NCBI GenBank assembly: GCA_947178505.1
Contig: CAMWYR010000023.1
Span: 1-33,692 of the forward strand
DNA length: 33,692 bases
Direction of reading: 5' to 3'
DNA from: an uncultured Muribaculaceae bacterium
GTDB lineage: Bacteria > Bacteroidota > Bacteroidia > Bacteroidales > Muribaculaceae
Positions 9,001 through 15,883 of the stretch are shown here, piece by piece. The translations under genes were made by a program, and so were the position numbers. Within the stretch, counting starts at the first letter, position 1; each line of letters opens with the position of its first letter. Below the pieces are notes generated by a model. That model was given only the letters and a program-made list of their open reading frames with translations. It had not been told where the DNA came from and made no database searches.

Positions 9001-9144
9001 CGCACCAATCAGGTCGTCGCCAAGCTCATCAGCCACGTGTCCGGTGACTGCGACTTTCTGAGCCAGCGAGGGAAAGCAGAGTGTCAACAGCATCGCCATC
9101 GTCACCCACACCTTCCTGGTCAGATGAAAACTTAAGTTCTTCAT
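6031..9144 (-). CDS. susC-like: SusC/RagA-family TonB-linked outer-membrane transporter
   Basis: 1037 residues with a Sec signal peptide (ending FPSLAQ). A carboxypeptidase-regulatory-like domain (about 30-110; VTGHVADELGDDLIGATV, IVMKQ) leads to a TonB-box/linker ETVVIGYGSVKKSDATGSV. The plug domain follows (IRIRGGSSLSASNNPLIVIDGVP, then SMTILKDASATAIYGSRASNGVIII), then the 22-strand barrel with the aromatic C-terminus VSLGVVATF typical of outer-membrane insertion. It imports oligomers captured by SusD, powered by TonB. It is first in the operon, with a 387-base upstream region for control. No sigma/anti-sigma or hybrid two-component regulator is adjacent. Family call very strong. Confidence 0.96.
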   Translation of the reverse strand: MKNLSFHLTRKVWVTMAMLLTLCFPSLAQKVAVTGHVADELGDDLIGATVMEKGTTNGVSADIDGNFTIHVPSNAVLVVSYVGYDPMEVPVAGKTHLDIVMKQNHTLLAETVVIGYGSVKKSDATGSVAIVTPDDIDAGISTSAQDLLVGASPGVVVTTSGGDPTGNANIRIRGGSSLSASNNPLIVIDGVPQTNQSNAGGTNALTMLNPQNIESMTILKDASATAIYGSRASNGVIIITTKKGKKGRPQVNFAANWHVNTPRNTLDMMNADEISAIYNQYGADDAKALLNSLQTVDEEGNVHYYNTDWQKEVLRTTFSQDYSLSVGGSAGVLPYRVNASWTDNKGILKTSDMQRTTAGFTLTPKFFNDQLSVTANASGTYVRSQQAQGGIGSAIGMAPLYPVRFDYPTEGPTGMTMFNGYYNVVRSNGQPETNASQNPVQELMDARAIGKTLSSVGNLQLDYALYWCPELHFNLNLGYQVSKNWSNTDIAQNSIQAWRGNYLDGAGSRSNWYELQRNTLLDFYINYKKYFEAAKSDLDVTVGYDWQRFDYHGRSKGYITTLGFENTWTSIYQGGTYNLVPDQATEAHIGNSYGNAPVSRWAQQNQLVSFFGRINYIFDDAYLLTFTLRGDGSSRFSKDNRWGIFPALALGWKINNMKFMESAQGWLNDFKLRLGWGQTGQQEMDQYFPYIAKYTDSYTNGNRYPGYNGGWLNPLFPQAYNPNLKWETTTTWNVGIDMGFMNNRISLALDWYLRNTTDLLSYVPTGAMNTENMMWNNIGSMRNVGVEATISAKPVVTENFTWNTSYNIGWNRNKITELQGGTSVVALSTGGTGSYDVAYHIVGKPAYTFMVYEQVYDSNGDPIENQYVDQNGDGVIDALDKIEYHSRDPKVTMTWNNNFQWKNWDLGISLRASLGNYVYNKLGYDNSRVYNIAAAQYQLSNLLADRPLFYNQSSGTLLPLSSYFVENASFLRCDNITLGYTFRDLIDGQMTLRIFGAVQNPFVITKFTGLDPEEFGGLQSSPYPRPITVSLGVVATF

Positions 9145-9390
9145 GCAAGAATGTGATTTAGTTTTACATTGGGTTAGTTATTATTTTTTATTTCTTTCAT
9201 CCGTATACGACTCCGGCCGGTAGCCACGCGGCCCCGGCCTATCATGGTGTATGTGCATGATCGATTCGAGTCATTTCATGGTTTATATTTACTGTCAGCA
9301 TGTTAGCACAGCCAACCTTATCTCCCCGGCTGCCGCGAGCATGCAACATTCCGGATAGCGCGCCCACCAATAATGCTCAATTATTGATAA
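9145..9390 (-). promoter_or_regulatory. Long leader region upstream of the susC-like gene
   Basis: About 245 bases between the candidate transcription starts and the susC ATG, with no credible ORF. It can form small hairpins: ATCATG (9241-9246)/CATGAT (9256-9261), and CAATAAT (9368-9374)/ATTATTG (9380-9386), the latter just after the more downstream -7 candidate. Post-transcriptional control of susC is possible but not shown. Confidence 0.35.
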
Positions 9391-9397
9391 GCAGTTA

Positions 9398-9469
9398 CAA
9401 AAATAGGTATTATTGCCGTATTTTAAGAGTTTCAAAGATTCTTTAACAATGTTAATTAACAATTGTTAA
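9398..9469 (-). promoter_or_regulatory. Candidate Sus-operon promoter with TTAAC inverted repeats
   Basis: There are two -7 candidates on the minus strand. One is TATTTTTG (9405-9398), a perfect TAnnTTTG match but with no TTG at the right spacing. The other is AATCTTTG (9440-9433), one mismatch, with TTG at 9462-9460, a 19-base spacer. Around the second -33 lie TTAAC-AAT-GTTAA (9443-9455) and the perfect 14-bp palindrome TTAACAATTGTTAA (9456-9469), a plausible regulator binding site. Which -7 is used is undecided. Confidence 0.45.
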
Positions 9470-9531
9470 AAGCAAATTTTAATCATTTCTGCAACATTTC
9501 TTATGCTTTCCGCCCGCATCCGAGGCCATAA

Positions 9532-10734
9532 TTATCTGAACGCGCCCCGCACGCGGCGGCGGATCGTAAGCAGATTGACGCCGCAGACGATGCCGGCGAG
9601 CGCTACCCCGGTGAGGATCATCTCCCACACGCCGGCAGGGGTCGCCCCGAGGCCTTCGAGCGGAGTGATGTACCATGCGCGAAGCGCGATGGCGGAGCCG
9701 ACGGAGAGCACGAGCGCGATAGCCGGCACGGCCACGGCGAGGCTGGCGTAGGGACGCGCCACCATACCGGCCGGATAGCCGAGCATGAGCAGAGAATGGA
9801 GCTTCGCGCGGTTGCGCTCCATGATGAGCGAGATGCTGAGAAGGAGGATAAGGAGCGAGAGGATGGTGATTACCGTGCCGATTGCGAGCACGATGCCGAC
9901 AACGACGCGCAGAAGGAACGCGGCGCCTGCGGCCGACTTGTCGCCGGCCTGTTCCCAGTCGTGCTCGGAAAGATATGCGGAGATAGCCGTGTCGCCGGGA
10001 CGGCTCACGTCGATTATCAGGCGCGTCGCGCCCTGCCCGGCGTCCGGCGCACCGGGCGCACCCGCCTGACTGCCGAACTCGCGGTTGGTGGCCTCCATGA
10101 AGGCCTCGGGCACGAGGATGGTATTGAGTCGGTTGCTGAATCCGGCCACCCGCCCATGGACCGTGCGGCGACGGGAGCCGTCTTCGCTGGAGAGTTCGAG
10201 TGTAAGCGGGATACTGCTCATGAGCCCCTCGCTCATCTGCGGCAGTCCGGCCGATGAGGCGAACCCGAAGTTGTAGAGCGTGAGGTAATCTTTCGACATA
10301 ATGATGGGCACTTCATCCGATCCGGGCTGATAGGCCCACTGCGAGCGGGGCACATCGACAAACTCATCGGGGATCGCCTCGAAAAACATATAGGTCGACA
10401 TGCCGCGCCCCCCCTGCTCCACGCGCGCCATGACGCGGTAGTCGTTGGAGGTGAAGCGTCCGATGCTTCTCACCCAGGGTTGCTCGCCGAGCCGGGCGAT
10501 CTCCTCTTCCGTAAATCTGGTGTTGCCGGCGCTCATCAACCCGGCGGAGGTCACTTTCTTATTTATGACAAGGTAATCGGTGTTGATGATTGAGTCGGAA
10601 TCGCTCCAGATCGAGCGTGCGTCGAGGAAAAACTGCATTCCGCCGAGCACGATGACCAGACCGATGAAGTTGGAAAGCACGAAACCGGCCATCTGTGCGG
10701 CCGATGTGTTCTTACGGAGTATTTTGCTAATCAT
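9532..10734 (-). CDS. ABC transporter permease, MacB/FtsX-like
   Basis: 400 residues. One membrane helix near the N-terminus (about 15-36, GFVLSNFIGLVIVLGGMQFF) is followed by a large extracytoplasmic region (about 37-270). Three helices come at the C-terminus: about 275-305 (LLRVVVGIVLAIGTVITILSL), 330-355 (ASLAVAVPAIALVLSVGSAI) and 370-392. This is the 1+3 topology of type VII ABC proteins (MacB, LolC/E, FtsX), which use ATP to drive work in the periplasm or envelope instead of moving substrate through the membrane. A low-complexity insertion (GSQAGAPGAPDAGQG) lies within the outer domain. It follows the ATPase by 45 bases and ends the lipoprotein-ATPase-permease operon. Substrate unknown. 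Confidence 0.82.
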   Translation of the reverse strand: MISKILRKNTSAAQMAGFVLSNFIGLVIVLGGMQFFLDARSIWSDSDSIINTDYLVINKKVTSAGLMSAGNTRFTEEEIARLGEQPWVRSIGRFTSNDYRVMARVEQGGRGMSTYMFFEAIPDEFVDVPRSQWAYQPGSDEVPIIMSKDYLTLYNFGFASSAGLPQMSEGLMSSIPLTLELSSEDGSRRRTVHGRVAGFSNRLNTILVPEAFMEATNREFGSQAGAPGAPDAGQGATRLIIDVSRPGDTAISAYLSEHDWEQAGDKSAAGAAFLLRVVVGIVLAIGTVITILSLLILLLSISLIMERNRAKLHSLLMLGYPAGMVARPYASLAVAVPAIALVLSVGSAIALRAWYITPLEGLGATPAGVWEMILTGVALAGIVCGVNLLTIRRRVRGAFR

Positions 10735-10779
10735 GTCAGGAGGGTCGTTAGAAATGAAGCGGGAGGCGTGTCGCGACGA

Positions 10780-11424
10780 TCATAACTTGTGGCGCACGTC
10801 ATAGTCGAGCATCAGATGATTACCCACGGAGGTGGAAATGATTCCGGCTCCCTGGCGGCGGGCCTCCTCCCCTATCAGTTCGGCGGCGATACGGTTGTTC
10901 TCGGCGTCGAGGTGACTCACGGGCTCATCGAGCAATATGAAGTCGAAGGGCTGGCAGATGCTTCTGATGATGGCGACGCGCTGCTGCTGACCGATCGACA
11001 TGCGCCCGGCCGGGTGGTCGCGCCGCGAGGCGATACCGAGCCGCTCCATCCATTCTTCAATCTGCCGCTCGGTGGCATGGCCGGTGAGGCGGTTCTTGAG
11101 CCGTATGTTCTCTATGGCACTGAGCTCGCCGAAGAGCGATAGCTCCTGGGGAAGATACGCGAGATTGCGCCGGCGCAGTTCAAGCCAGCGGTCCATGCTG
11201 AAGCGCGACGTGTCGTCAGCGTCGAAGAGTATGCGGCCTTCATAGTCGGTGCGCGCACCATATATATATGCACACATCGACGATTTACCGCCTCCGCTGG
11301 TGGCTTCGACGAGGTAGGTGTGGCCGCGCTCGAACGTTGTTTCAGCGAGCCAAACGGCCGACGCGGGTATCCGTTCGTTGACGAATACCCGCGGCAATGT
11401 GCGGTCGAGTGTTATTGTCTTCAC
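10780..11424 (-). CDS. ABC transporter ATPase with altered motifs (GTG start)
   Basis: 214 residues. The start is GTG at 11424-11422 inside a GTGA overlap with the upstream lipoprotein stop, implying translational coupling. ABC motifs in order: Walker A as ATSGGGKSS (41-49; the usual first Gly is Ala41, while Lys47 and Ser48 are kept), Q-loop YLPQ (Gln93), signature MSIGQQQR (142-149; LSGGQ expected), Walker B FILLDEP (Asp166, Glu167), D-loop SHLD. The H-loop position appears to be Ser199 (ISTSVGN, where relatives have THD). Hydrolysis residues Lys47 and Glu167 are intact. It is the energising subunit for the permease at 9532-10734. The changed motifs suggest a divergent, perhaps slow, ATPase; activity cannot be judged from sequence. 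Confidence 0.85.
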   Translation of the reverse strand: MKTITLDRTLPRVFVNERIPASAVWLAETTFERGHTYLVEATSGGGKSSMCAYIYGARTDYEGRILFDADDTSRFSMDRWLELRRRNLAYLPQELSLFGELSAIENIRLKNRLTGHATERQIEEWMERLGIASRRDHPAGRMSIGQQQRVAIIRSICQPFDFILLDEPVSHLDAENNRIAAELIGEEARRQGAGIISTSVGNHLMLDYDVRHKL

Positions 11425-12749
11425 TGCGCCTTAATGAGTGTCAGAAGGAAGTTTTCAGAATCATTGATCCCGTTGAGCGTGAGGGTCATCTTCAGCGATC
11501 CCGATTCGGGCGAGAGCTTACCCACGACGGAGGCCACGCCATCCTTTGCGAGATCGAATTCCTTGGGATCGTACATGGCGAATCCGATCATGGCTCCCTT
11601 GAATTCGGGGGCGAGGGCTGCGACCTCTGCGGAGCCTGTCACGTTGCCCTTGGTGAGACGCAGGATGTTGCCTTCCTTATTTACATTCACGCCGTTCTGG
11701 CCAAGCATGTCGGAGAGTTGCGTAAGATCCTCGCCGGTGGTGGTGATGAGACCATTCACTGCACCCTGCTCATCGTAGGAGAATGCGCAGGTACCGTCGA
11801 GCCCTTTGAACACCTCGAGATAAGCGCCGATCACCGACGGAGCCTTCGACTTCGTCTCATCAAGGAGTTTCTTGACAAGTTTATTGGGCACGGCCACGGC
11901 CACGAGGCCGGTTGTAGTGCCTCCGATGGAAGCCACGGCGTCAGTGTCGATCTTTCCCGTGGGAAGGTTGAATTTAGCGGGCTTGCTCTTCGAATTGAGC
12001 ACGCCTACCTCAACGTCGGCCTTTCCCTTCTCGAATTCAAGGCTAAAGGTAAGGGCGTAGGGATCCTCGAAGGCGGTCTGGATAGCCATCTCATACTGAG
12101 TGCGGCTGAGGAAGGAGAGGCCCATCGTGTTGAGGATGCCCTTGATGTTGCCCCAGCCCTCGATATCATCGTCGAAGTTGCTGAGCTGCTCGGAATAGGG
12201 ATTATTCATAAAGCTCTGCGAACTGTCGAGGCCGGTGAAGTGCTTCACTTCCTTCGGGTCGATCGAGCCCTGCTCGAGATTCACCCAGAAGCGGCTGTTT
12301 GAAACGGCGATGTTGCGGCAGATATCGATTCCCGCTTCGGTGGAGAATGATGCACCGGTCTTTTTCTTGACGGCCTCCTTGAATTTCGCGGGATCGGCGA
12401 GGTTGCCGGTGAGGTAATAGTAATAACCTACCTGATAGAAGCAGGCCACGGAGGGATCGACTCCGGTCTGACCGTCGAAAATCGACTGGATATCCTCGAG
12501 GTACTGCCCTTTGACCTTGCGGTCGATGAAATTGCGGAGGTCGTCGCCGGGAGTGATCTTGTCGTCGCTCACCTTGCAGCCGGCCTTCTCGAGGAGGCTC
12601 TTCATATTGATGACCACTACGGTAGAGGCGTCGTTAGGCACTGTGGCGAGCAGCTGGCCGGCATCAGCCGCCTCATTGCCCGAGCATGAGGGGAGCAGGA
12701 ACGCCACTAATGCCACAAGCGGAAGAAAGAATCGAAATGTCTTATTCAT
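11421..12749 (-). CDS. Lipoprotein of DUF4836-like type
   Basis: 442 residues with lipobox LLPSCS (Cys22) and no further membrane segment. The N-terminus reads TVPNDASTVVVINMKSLLEKAG, and the body contains YVQ-like alternations of beta strands and helices with GTCAFSYDEQGAVNGLITTT and LKMTLTLNGINDSENFL. This resembles the Bacteroidetes DUF4836 family of uncharacterised lipoproteins (recognised from pattern, no search run). It is the first gene of an operon and its stop overlaps the GTG of the ABC ATPase. A functional link to the ATPase/permease is therefore likely, for example as the envelope protein the complex acts on. No catalytic motif is visible. Confidence 0.75.
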   Translation of the reverse strand: MNKTFRFFLPLVALVAFLLPSCSGNEAADAGQLLATVPNDASTVVVINMKSLLEKAGCKVSDDKITPGDDLRNFIDRKVKGQYLEDIQSIFDGQTGVDPSVACFYQVGYYYYLTGNLADPAKFKEAVKKKTGASFSTEAGIDICRNIAVSNSRFWVNLEQGSIDPKEVKHFTGLDSSQSFMNNPYSEQLSNFDDDIEGWGNIKGILNTMGLSFLSRTQYEMAIQTAFEDPYALTFSLEFEKGKADVEVGVLNSKSKPAKFNLPTGKIDTDAVASIGGTTTGLVAVAVPNKLVKKLLDETKSKAPSVIGAYLEVFKGLDGTCAFSYDEQGAVNGLITTTGEDLTQLSDMLGQNGVNVNKEGNILRLTKGNVTGSAEVAALAPEFKGAMIGFAMYDPKEFDLAKDGVASVVGKLSPESGSLKMTLTLNGINDSENFLLTLIKAQ

Positions 12750-12875
12750 AATCTGTCGGTATTGGAGAGTTTTCAGGAATCCTGACGTGTGGCCGGGATT
12801 AAAATGAGTTAAAAATAACTAATGAAACTATATAGATAACACTGCCGGGGCGGAATTGTTGTGATTGTCGGGAAG

Positions 12876-12910
12876 CAAAAAAAAGACGAGCCGGAAAAAT
12901 TTCCGGCTCG
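12876..12910 (-). terminator. Terminator of the tRNA-Tyr transcript
   Basis: CGAGCCGGAA (12887-12896) and TTCCGGCTCG (12901-12910) form a perfect 10-bp stem with a 4-base loop. On the minus strand it is followed by a run of T's (12884-12877). It lies 28 bases past the 3' end of tRNA-Tyr. Confidence 0.9.
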
Positions 12911-12937
12911 ATGTAGAGAGTGTTATTGTTGTCGAAG

Positions 12938-13020
12938 TGGGTGGTGATGGATTCGAACCACCGAAGGCGTAAGCCAGCAGATTTACAGTCTGCCCCATTT
13001 GGCCACTCTGGTAACCACCC
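12938..13020 (-). tRNA. tRNA-Tyr (GTA anticodon)
   Basis: Read on the minus strand, the acceptor GGGTGGT (13020-13014) pairs with ACCACCC (12945-12939), with discriminator A at 12938. The anticodon loop is CTGTAAA, anticodon GTA. The T-arm contains GGTTCGAATCC. A long variable arm (around CTGGCTTACGCCTTCGG) makes it a class II tRNA, as expected for bacterial Tyr. The CCA end is not encoded. It stands alone between pfkA and the lipoprotein/ABC operon with its own promoter and terminator. Confidence 0.97.
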
Positions 13021-13031
13021 GTTTGCGGATG

Positions 13032-13061
13032 CAAAGTTAGCAATTATTTTCTAAACTGCAA
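13032..13061 (-). promoter_or_regulatory. Promoter of tRNA-Tyr
   Basis: TTG (13061-13059), 19 bases, then TAACTTTG (13039-13032) on the minus strand. Predicted start near 13025-13028, only a few bases before the mature tRNA 5' end at 13020. Exact consensus match in the expected place. Confidence 0.8.
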
Positions 13062-13141
13062 AATAAAACTAAAAAAAGTTTCGGTTTGTATCCGCTGCAA
13101 GATTATGCCGGGGAGCTTGGCGCTCTTTCGCATTCCTCTCA

Positions 13142-14122
13142 TCAGATGGAGAGGCGGCGCAGGGTCGACATGAGCTCCTGGTTGATGGGCTTGTCGTTCT
13201 TGATGGCTTTGGTGAAGGGCACGTAGACGATCTCATCGTTCTTGATGCCGATCATCACGTTGCGCTGATCGTCCTGGAGGGCATCGACGGCAGCGGCGCC
13301 CATCCGCGAGGCAAGGATGCGGTCGTGGGCCGTGGGCTGGCCGCCTCGCTGGAGGTGACCGAGGATGGAGACGCGCACGTCGTAGCCCGGATATTCCTCA
13401 TTGACGCGCTGGGCAAGACCCATTGCGCCCCCGGTGATGGGAGATTCGGCCACGAGCACGATCGAGGAGTTTTTCGACTTGCGGAAACCATTCTTGATGA
13501 GCTCCGAAAGCTGGTCGACCTGCGTGGAGATCTCTGGAATGATGGCAGCCTCGGCTCCGGAGGCGATCGCGCCGTTAAGAGCGAGGAAGCCGGCGTCGCG
13601 GCCCATCACCTCGATGAAGAAGAGGCGCTCGTGGGAGGTGGCGGTGTCGCGGATCTTGTCGACACACTCCATGATGGTGTTGAGCGCCGTGTCATAGCCG
13701 ATGGTGGTGTCGGTGCCGTAGAGGTCGTTGTCGATCGTGCCGGGGAGGCCGACGATCGGAAACTGGAATTCGTTGCCGAAGATGCGCGCACCGGTGAGCG
13801 AACCGTCACCTCCGATCACTACGAGCGAGTCGATATTGTGGCGGCGGAGCACATCGTAGGCACACTGGCGACCCTCCTTTGTCTGGAACTCCTTGCAGCG
13901 GGCCGTCTTGAGGATCGTGCCGCCGCGCTGGATGATGTTGGAGACGTTCTGAGTCGAGAATTCCTCGATTTCATCGTAGATCAGACCGCGGTAGCCGCGA
14001 TAGATGCCATATACCTTGTAACCGGCATAGATACCGGCGCGTGTCACCGCGCGGATCGCCGCGTTCATGCCCGGGGCATCGCCTCCGGACGTCAGAATGC
14101 CTATTGACTTGACGTTGCTCAT
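13142..14122 (-). CDS. pfkA: 6-phosphofructokinase
   Basis: 326 residues, the usual length of bacterial PfkA. It converts fructose 6-phosphate and ATP to fructose 1,6-bisphosphate in glycolysis (cytosol). Visible motifs: N-terminal [18 protein letters not shown] (nucleotide site), GGDGS near residue 104 (the Gly of ATP-dependent enzymes rather than the Asp of pyrophosphate-dependent ones), GTIDND with the catalytic Asp, EVMGRDAG, and C-terminal [15 protein letters not shown] in the substrate/allosteric region. It is monocistronic in appearance, divergent from the HAD-ribF-slyD-ribH operon, with a 199-base shared promoter region. Very confident. Confidence 0.97.
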   Translation of the reverse strand: MSNVKSIGILTSGGDAPGMNAAIRAVTRAGIYAGYKVYGIYRGYRGLIYDEIEEFSTQNVSNIIQRGGTILKTARCKEFQTKEGRQCAYDVLRRHNIDSLVVIGGDGSLTGARIFGNEFQFPIVGLPGTIDNDLYGTDTTIGYDTALNTIMECVDKIRDTATSHERLFFIEVMGRDAGFLALNGAIASGAEAAIIPEISTQVDQLSELIKNGFRKSKNSSIVLVAESPITGGAMGLAQRVNEEYPGYDVRVSILGHLQRGGQPTAHDRILASRMGAAAVDALQDDQRNVMIGIKNDEIVYVPFTKAIKNDKPINQELMSTLRRLSI

Positions 14123-14213
14123 ATCTGGGTTCTTTTTAGTCGTTGGGGTTGCTCGCGGAGCATTCCCGATCCGGACTCCTGACGACCCGGACTTTGACTG
14201 CTCCGATTTTTCA

Positions 14214-14240
14214 CAAAGTTAGTAAAAATTATTAACTTTG
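14214..14240. promoter_or_regulatory. Back-to-back -7 elements for pfkA and the flavin operon
   Basis: CAAAGTTA (14214-14221) reads as TAACTTTG on the minus strand, toward pfkA. TAACTTTG (14233-14240) reads toward the HAD/ribF operon. Together they form a perfect 8-bp inverted repeat spaced by 11 A/T-rich bases. Both -33 sites are only near matches: ATG at 14243-14241 (19-base spacer) for pfkA and TTC at 14210-14212 (20-base spacer) for the other side. The promoters overlap, so RNA polymerase could not easily occupy both at once. Confidence 0.6.
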
Positions 14241-14321
14241 CATTGAAATTTGCAAAACTTTTTCAAGGGAATGCCTGATAGGGCGCCCTGAATTTGCAGC
14301 GTAACAGAAAATAAGAGCAAT

Positions 14322-14966
14322 ATGATAAGGAATGTTGTGATTGACTTGGGGGGCGTGATGATAGATCTCGACCGCGACCGCTGCGTGCGCTCATTCGAGG
14401 CCCTCGGTCTGAAGGGAGTCGACTCGATGCTCGGACTCTACCGCCAGGAGGAGCCTTTTCTCTCGGTGGAGACGGGCCGGATCTCGACGGCGGCCTTCTA
14501 TGATGAGCTCCGGAGGCTCTGTCCGCCGGGAGCTGACGGGACTCCTCTGCCCGACTCGGCGTTTGAGAAGGCTTTCGAGTCATTTCTCGTGGCGCTTCCG
14601 ACCGACCGTCTCGCCGCGCTCCGCACGATGCGCGAGGCCGGGCTCCGCCTTTATATGATTTCGAACACTAACGCCATCATGTACGACGGCTGGATAAAGC
14701 GTGCGTTCCGTCAGGAGGGGCTGCAGACGGATGATTATTTCGACGGCATCGTGACGAGTTTCCGTGAAGGCTGCTGCAAGCCCGATCTCCGTCTGTTCGA
14801 GACGGTGCTACGCCGCTTCGGGCTCTGCCCGGAGGAGAGCGTGCTGCTCGACGACAGCGAGGCCAACTGCGAGGCGGCGCGCAGCCTCGGCATGAAGGCC
14901 ATCCGCATCTATCCGCCCGAAACTCTCATTTCTGCCGCCGGAAAACTCATCAGCGATGCGAGATAA
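14322..14966 (+). CDS. HAD-superfamily (subfamily IA) phosphatase
   Basis: 214 residues. HAD motif I is IDLGGVMIDLD, with nucleophile Asp8; the residue two further on is Gly instead of the usual Asp, as in YihX-like sugar-phosphate phosphatases. Motif II is MISNTN, motif III Lys lies in CCKPDLRLF, and motif IV is VLLDDSEANCEAA. An alpha-helical cap occupies about 20-95. It likely removes phosphate from a small metabolite. It is first in the operon and its end overlaps the ribF start by 11 bases. A dephosphorylation step of riboflavin synthesis is carried out by HAD enzymes in several bacteria, so a flavin-pathway role is conceivable, but the position alone does not prove it. Confidence 0.85.
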   Translation: MIRNVVIDLGGVMIDLDRDRCVRSFEALGLKGVDSMLGLYRQEEPFLSVETGRISTAAFYDELRRLCPPGADGTPLPDSAFEKAFESFLVALPTDRLAALRTMREAGLRLYMISNTNAIMYDGWIKRAFRQEGLQTDDYFDGIVTSFREGCCKPDLRLFETVLRRFGLCPEESVLLDDSEANCEAARSLGMKAIRIYPPETLISAAGKLISDAR

Positions 14967-15867
14967 CTCACACGAGCCGGCAGGACGCGTGGCGACGATC
15001 GGCACGTTCGACGGGCTTCACCGCGGGCATCAGGCCATCCTGTCGCTCCTGAAGCGGGAAGCGGAGCGGGCGCCCGGAGAAAAGCCGCTGGTGATAACGT
15101 TCGACCGCCATCCGCTGTCGGTGGTGGCTCCCGACAGGGCGCCGCTGCTTATCATGCCGACGGCTGAGCGCGACCGCGCCCTGCGCGAGGGAGGCTTCGA
15201 CGTGGTGGTGGTGGAGTTTACGGAAAGTCTGCGGCGCCTCACGGCGGCGGAGTGGCTGGCGCGGATGCGCGACGACTACGGTGTGCGCACGCTCGTACTG
15301 GGTTATGACAACCGCTTCGGCTCTGACGGCCGGAATCTCACCACAGCCGCTATCGCCGCACTTGCGGCCGAAGCCGGCATCCGTCTGGTGGAGGCTCCGA
15401 AAGTGGAGGGTTGCAGTTCGTCGGCTATACGTAGGGCGCTGGCCGAGGGGCGCACTGATGAGGCGGCAGCAATTCTCGGGAGGCGGTATTCGCTCAGCGG
15501 CACGGTGGTGCGCGGGCGTCAGATCGGACGCACGATCGGCGTGCCGACGGCAAATGTGGAGCCCGACGGCGGTCGGCAGCTGCCGGCGCCGGGGGTCTAT
15601 GCGGCCACCTCTCCTGATGCCGACACGTCGGGACCTGTGCCGGCGGTTGTGAATATCGGCCATGCCCCGACCGTGGCTACCGACGGCGCACTGACCATAG
15701 AGGCTCATCTGATAGCCTTTGACGGCGACCTCTACGGCCGGCGGCTCACGCTCGATTTCGGAGCGCGCCTGCGCGATGAGAGGAAGTTCGGTTCGCTCGA
15801 GGAGCTCCGCGCCCGTATTGCGGCCGATATCGAGAATGCAACCTTAAACGCCGCCTCATTGTTATAG
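14956..15867 (+). CDS. ribF: Bifunctional riboflavin kinase / FAD synthetase
   Basis: 303 residues, typical RibF length. The N-terminal FMN adenylyltransferase domain has IGTFDGLHRGHQ (nucleotidyltransferase HxGH type), ITFDRHPLSVV and, near residue 150, EGCSSSAIRRAL. The C-terminal riboflavin kinase domain (about 175-300) has IGVPTANV, LPAPGVYA, VVNIGHAPT and DLYGRRLTLDFGARLRDERKF. It makes FMN from riboflavin and ATP, then FAD. The ATG at 14956 overlaps the HAD gene by 11 bases. The downstream gene begins 16 bases after the stop; ribH is two genes later, which supports a flavin-cofactor operon. Confidence 0.96.
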   Translation: MRDNSHEPAGRVATIGTFDGLHRGHQAILSLLKREAERAPGEKPLVITFDRHPLSVVAPDRAPLLIMPTAERDRALREGGFDVVVVEFTESLRRLTAAEWLARMRDDYGVRTLVLGYDNRFGSDGRNLTTAAIAALAAEAGIRLVEAPKVEGCSSSAIRRALAEGRTDEAAAILGRRYSLSGTVVRGRQIGRTIGVPTANVEPDGGRQLPAPGVYAATSPDADTSGPVPAVVNIGHAPTVATDGALTIEAHLIAFDGDLYGRRLTLDFGARLRDERKFGSLEELRARIAADIENATLNAASLL

Positions 15868-15883
15868 TATAAAACTAATATGT

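Noticed and set aside
9785..10257. Two overlapping plus-strand frames opposite the permease
   Set aside because: The permease on the other strand has clear membrane segments and operon context; these frames lack any start context or motif.
11397..12302. 301-codon open frame on the plus strand opposite the lipoprotein gene
   Set aside because: It overlaps a well-supported lipoprotein with a signal peptide on the other strand. Its translation is His/Gly/Leu-rich with no domain, the pattern of a GC-rich antisense shadow.
12828..13043. 71-codon minus-strand frame across the tRNA region
   Set aside because: It covers the tRNA-Tyr and its terminator and promoter; no coding evidence.
13325..14107. 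260-codon plus-strand frame opposite pfkA
   Set aside because: pfkA motifs are unmistakable; the antisense translation (Asp/Val/Arg-rich) has no family features.
14171..14193. Direct repeat CCGGACT at 14171-14177 and 14187-14193 upstream of pfkA
   Set aside because: Seven bases repeated once in a GC-rich leader; plausible by chance, no supporting symmetry.
14968..15708. 246-codon minus-strand frame opposite ribF
   Set aside because: RibF is complete with both domains; the antisense frame is an Arg/His-rich shadow.
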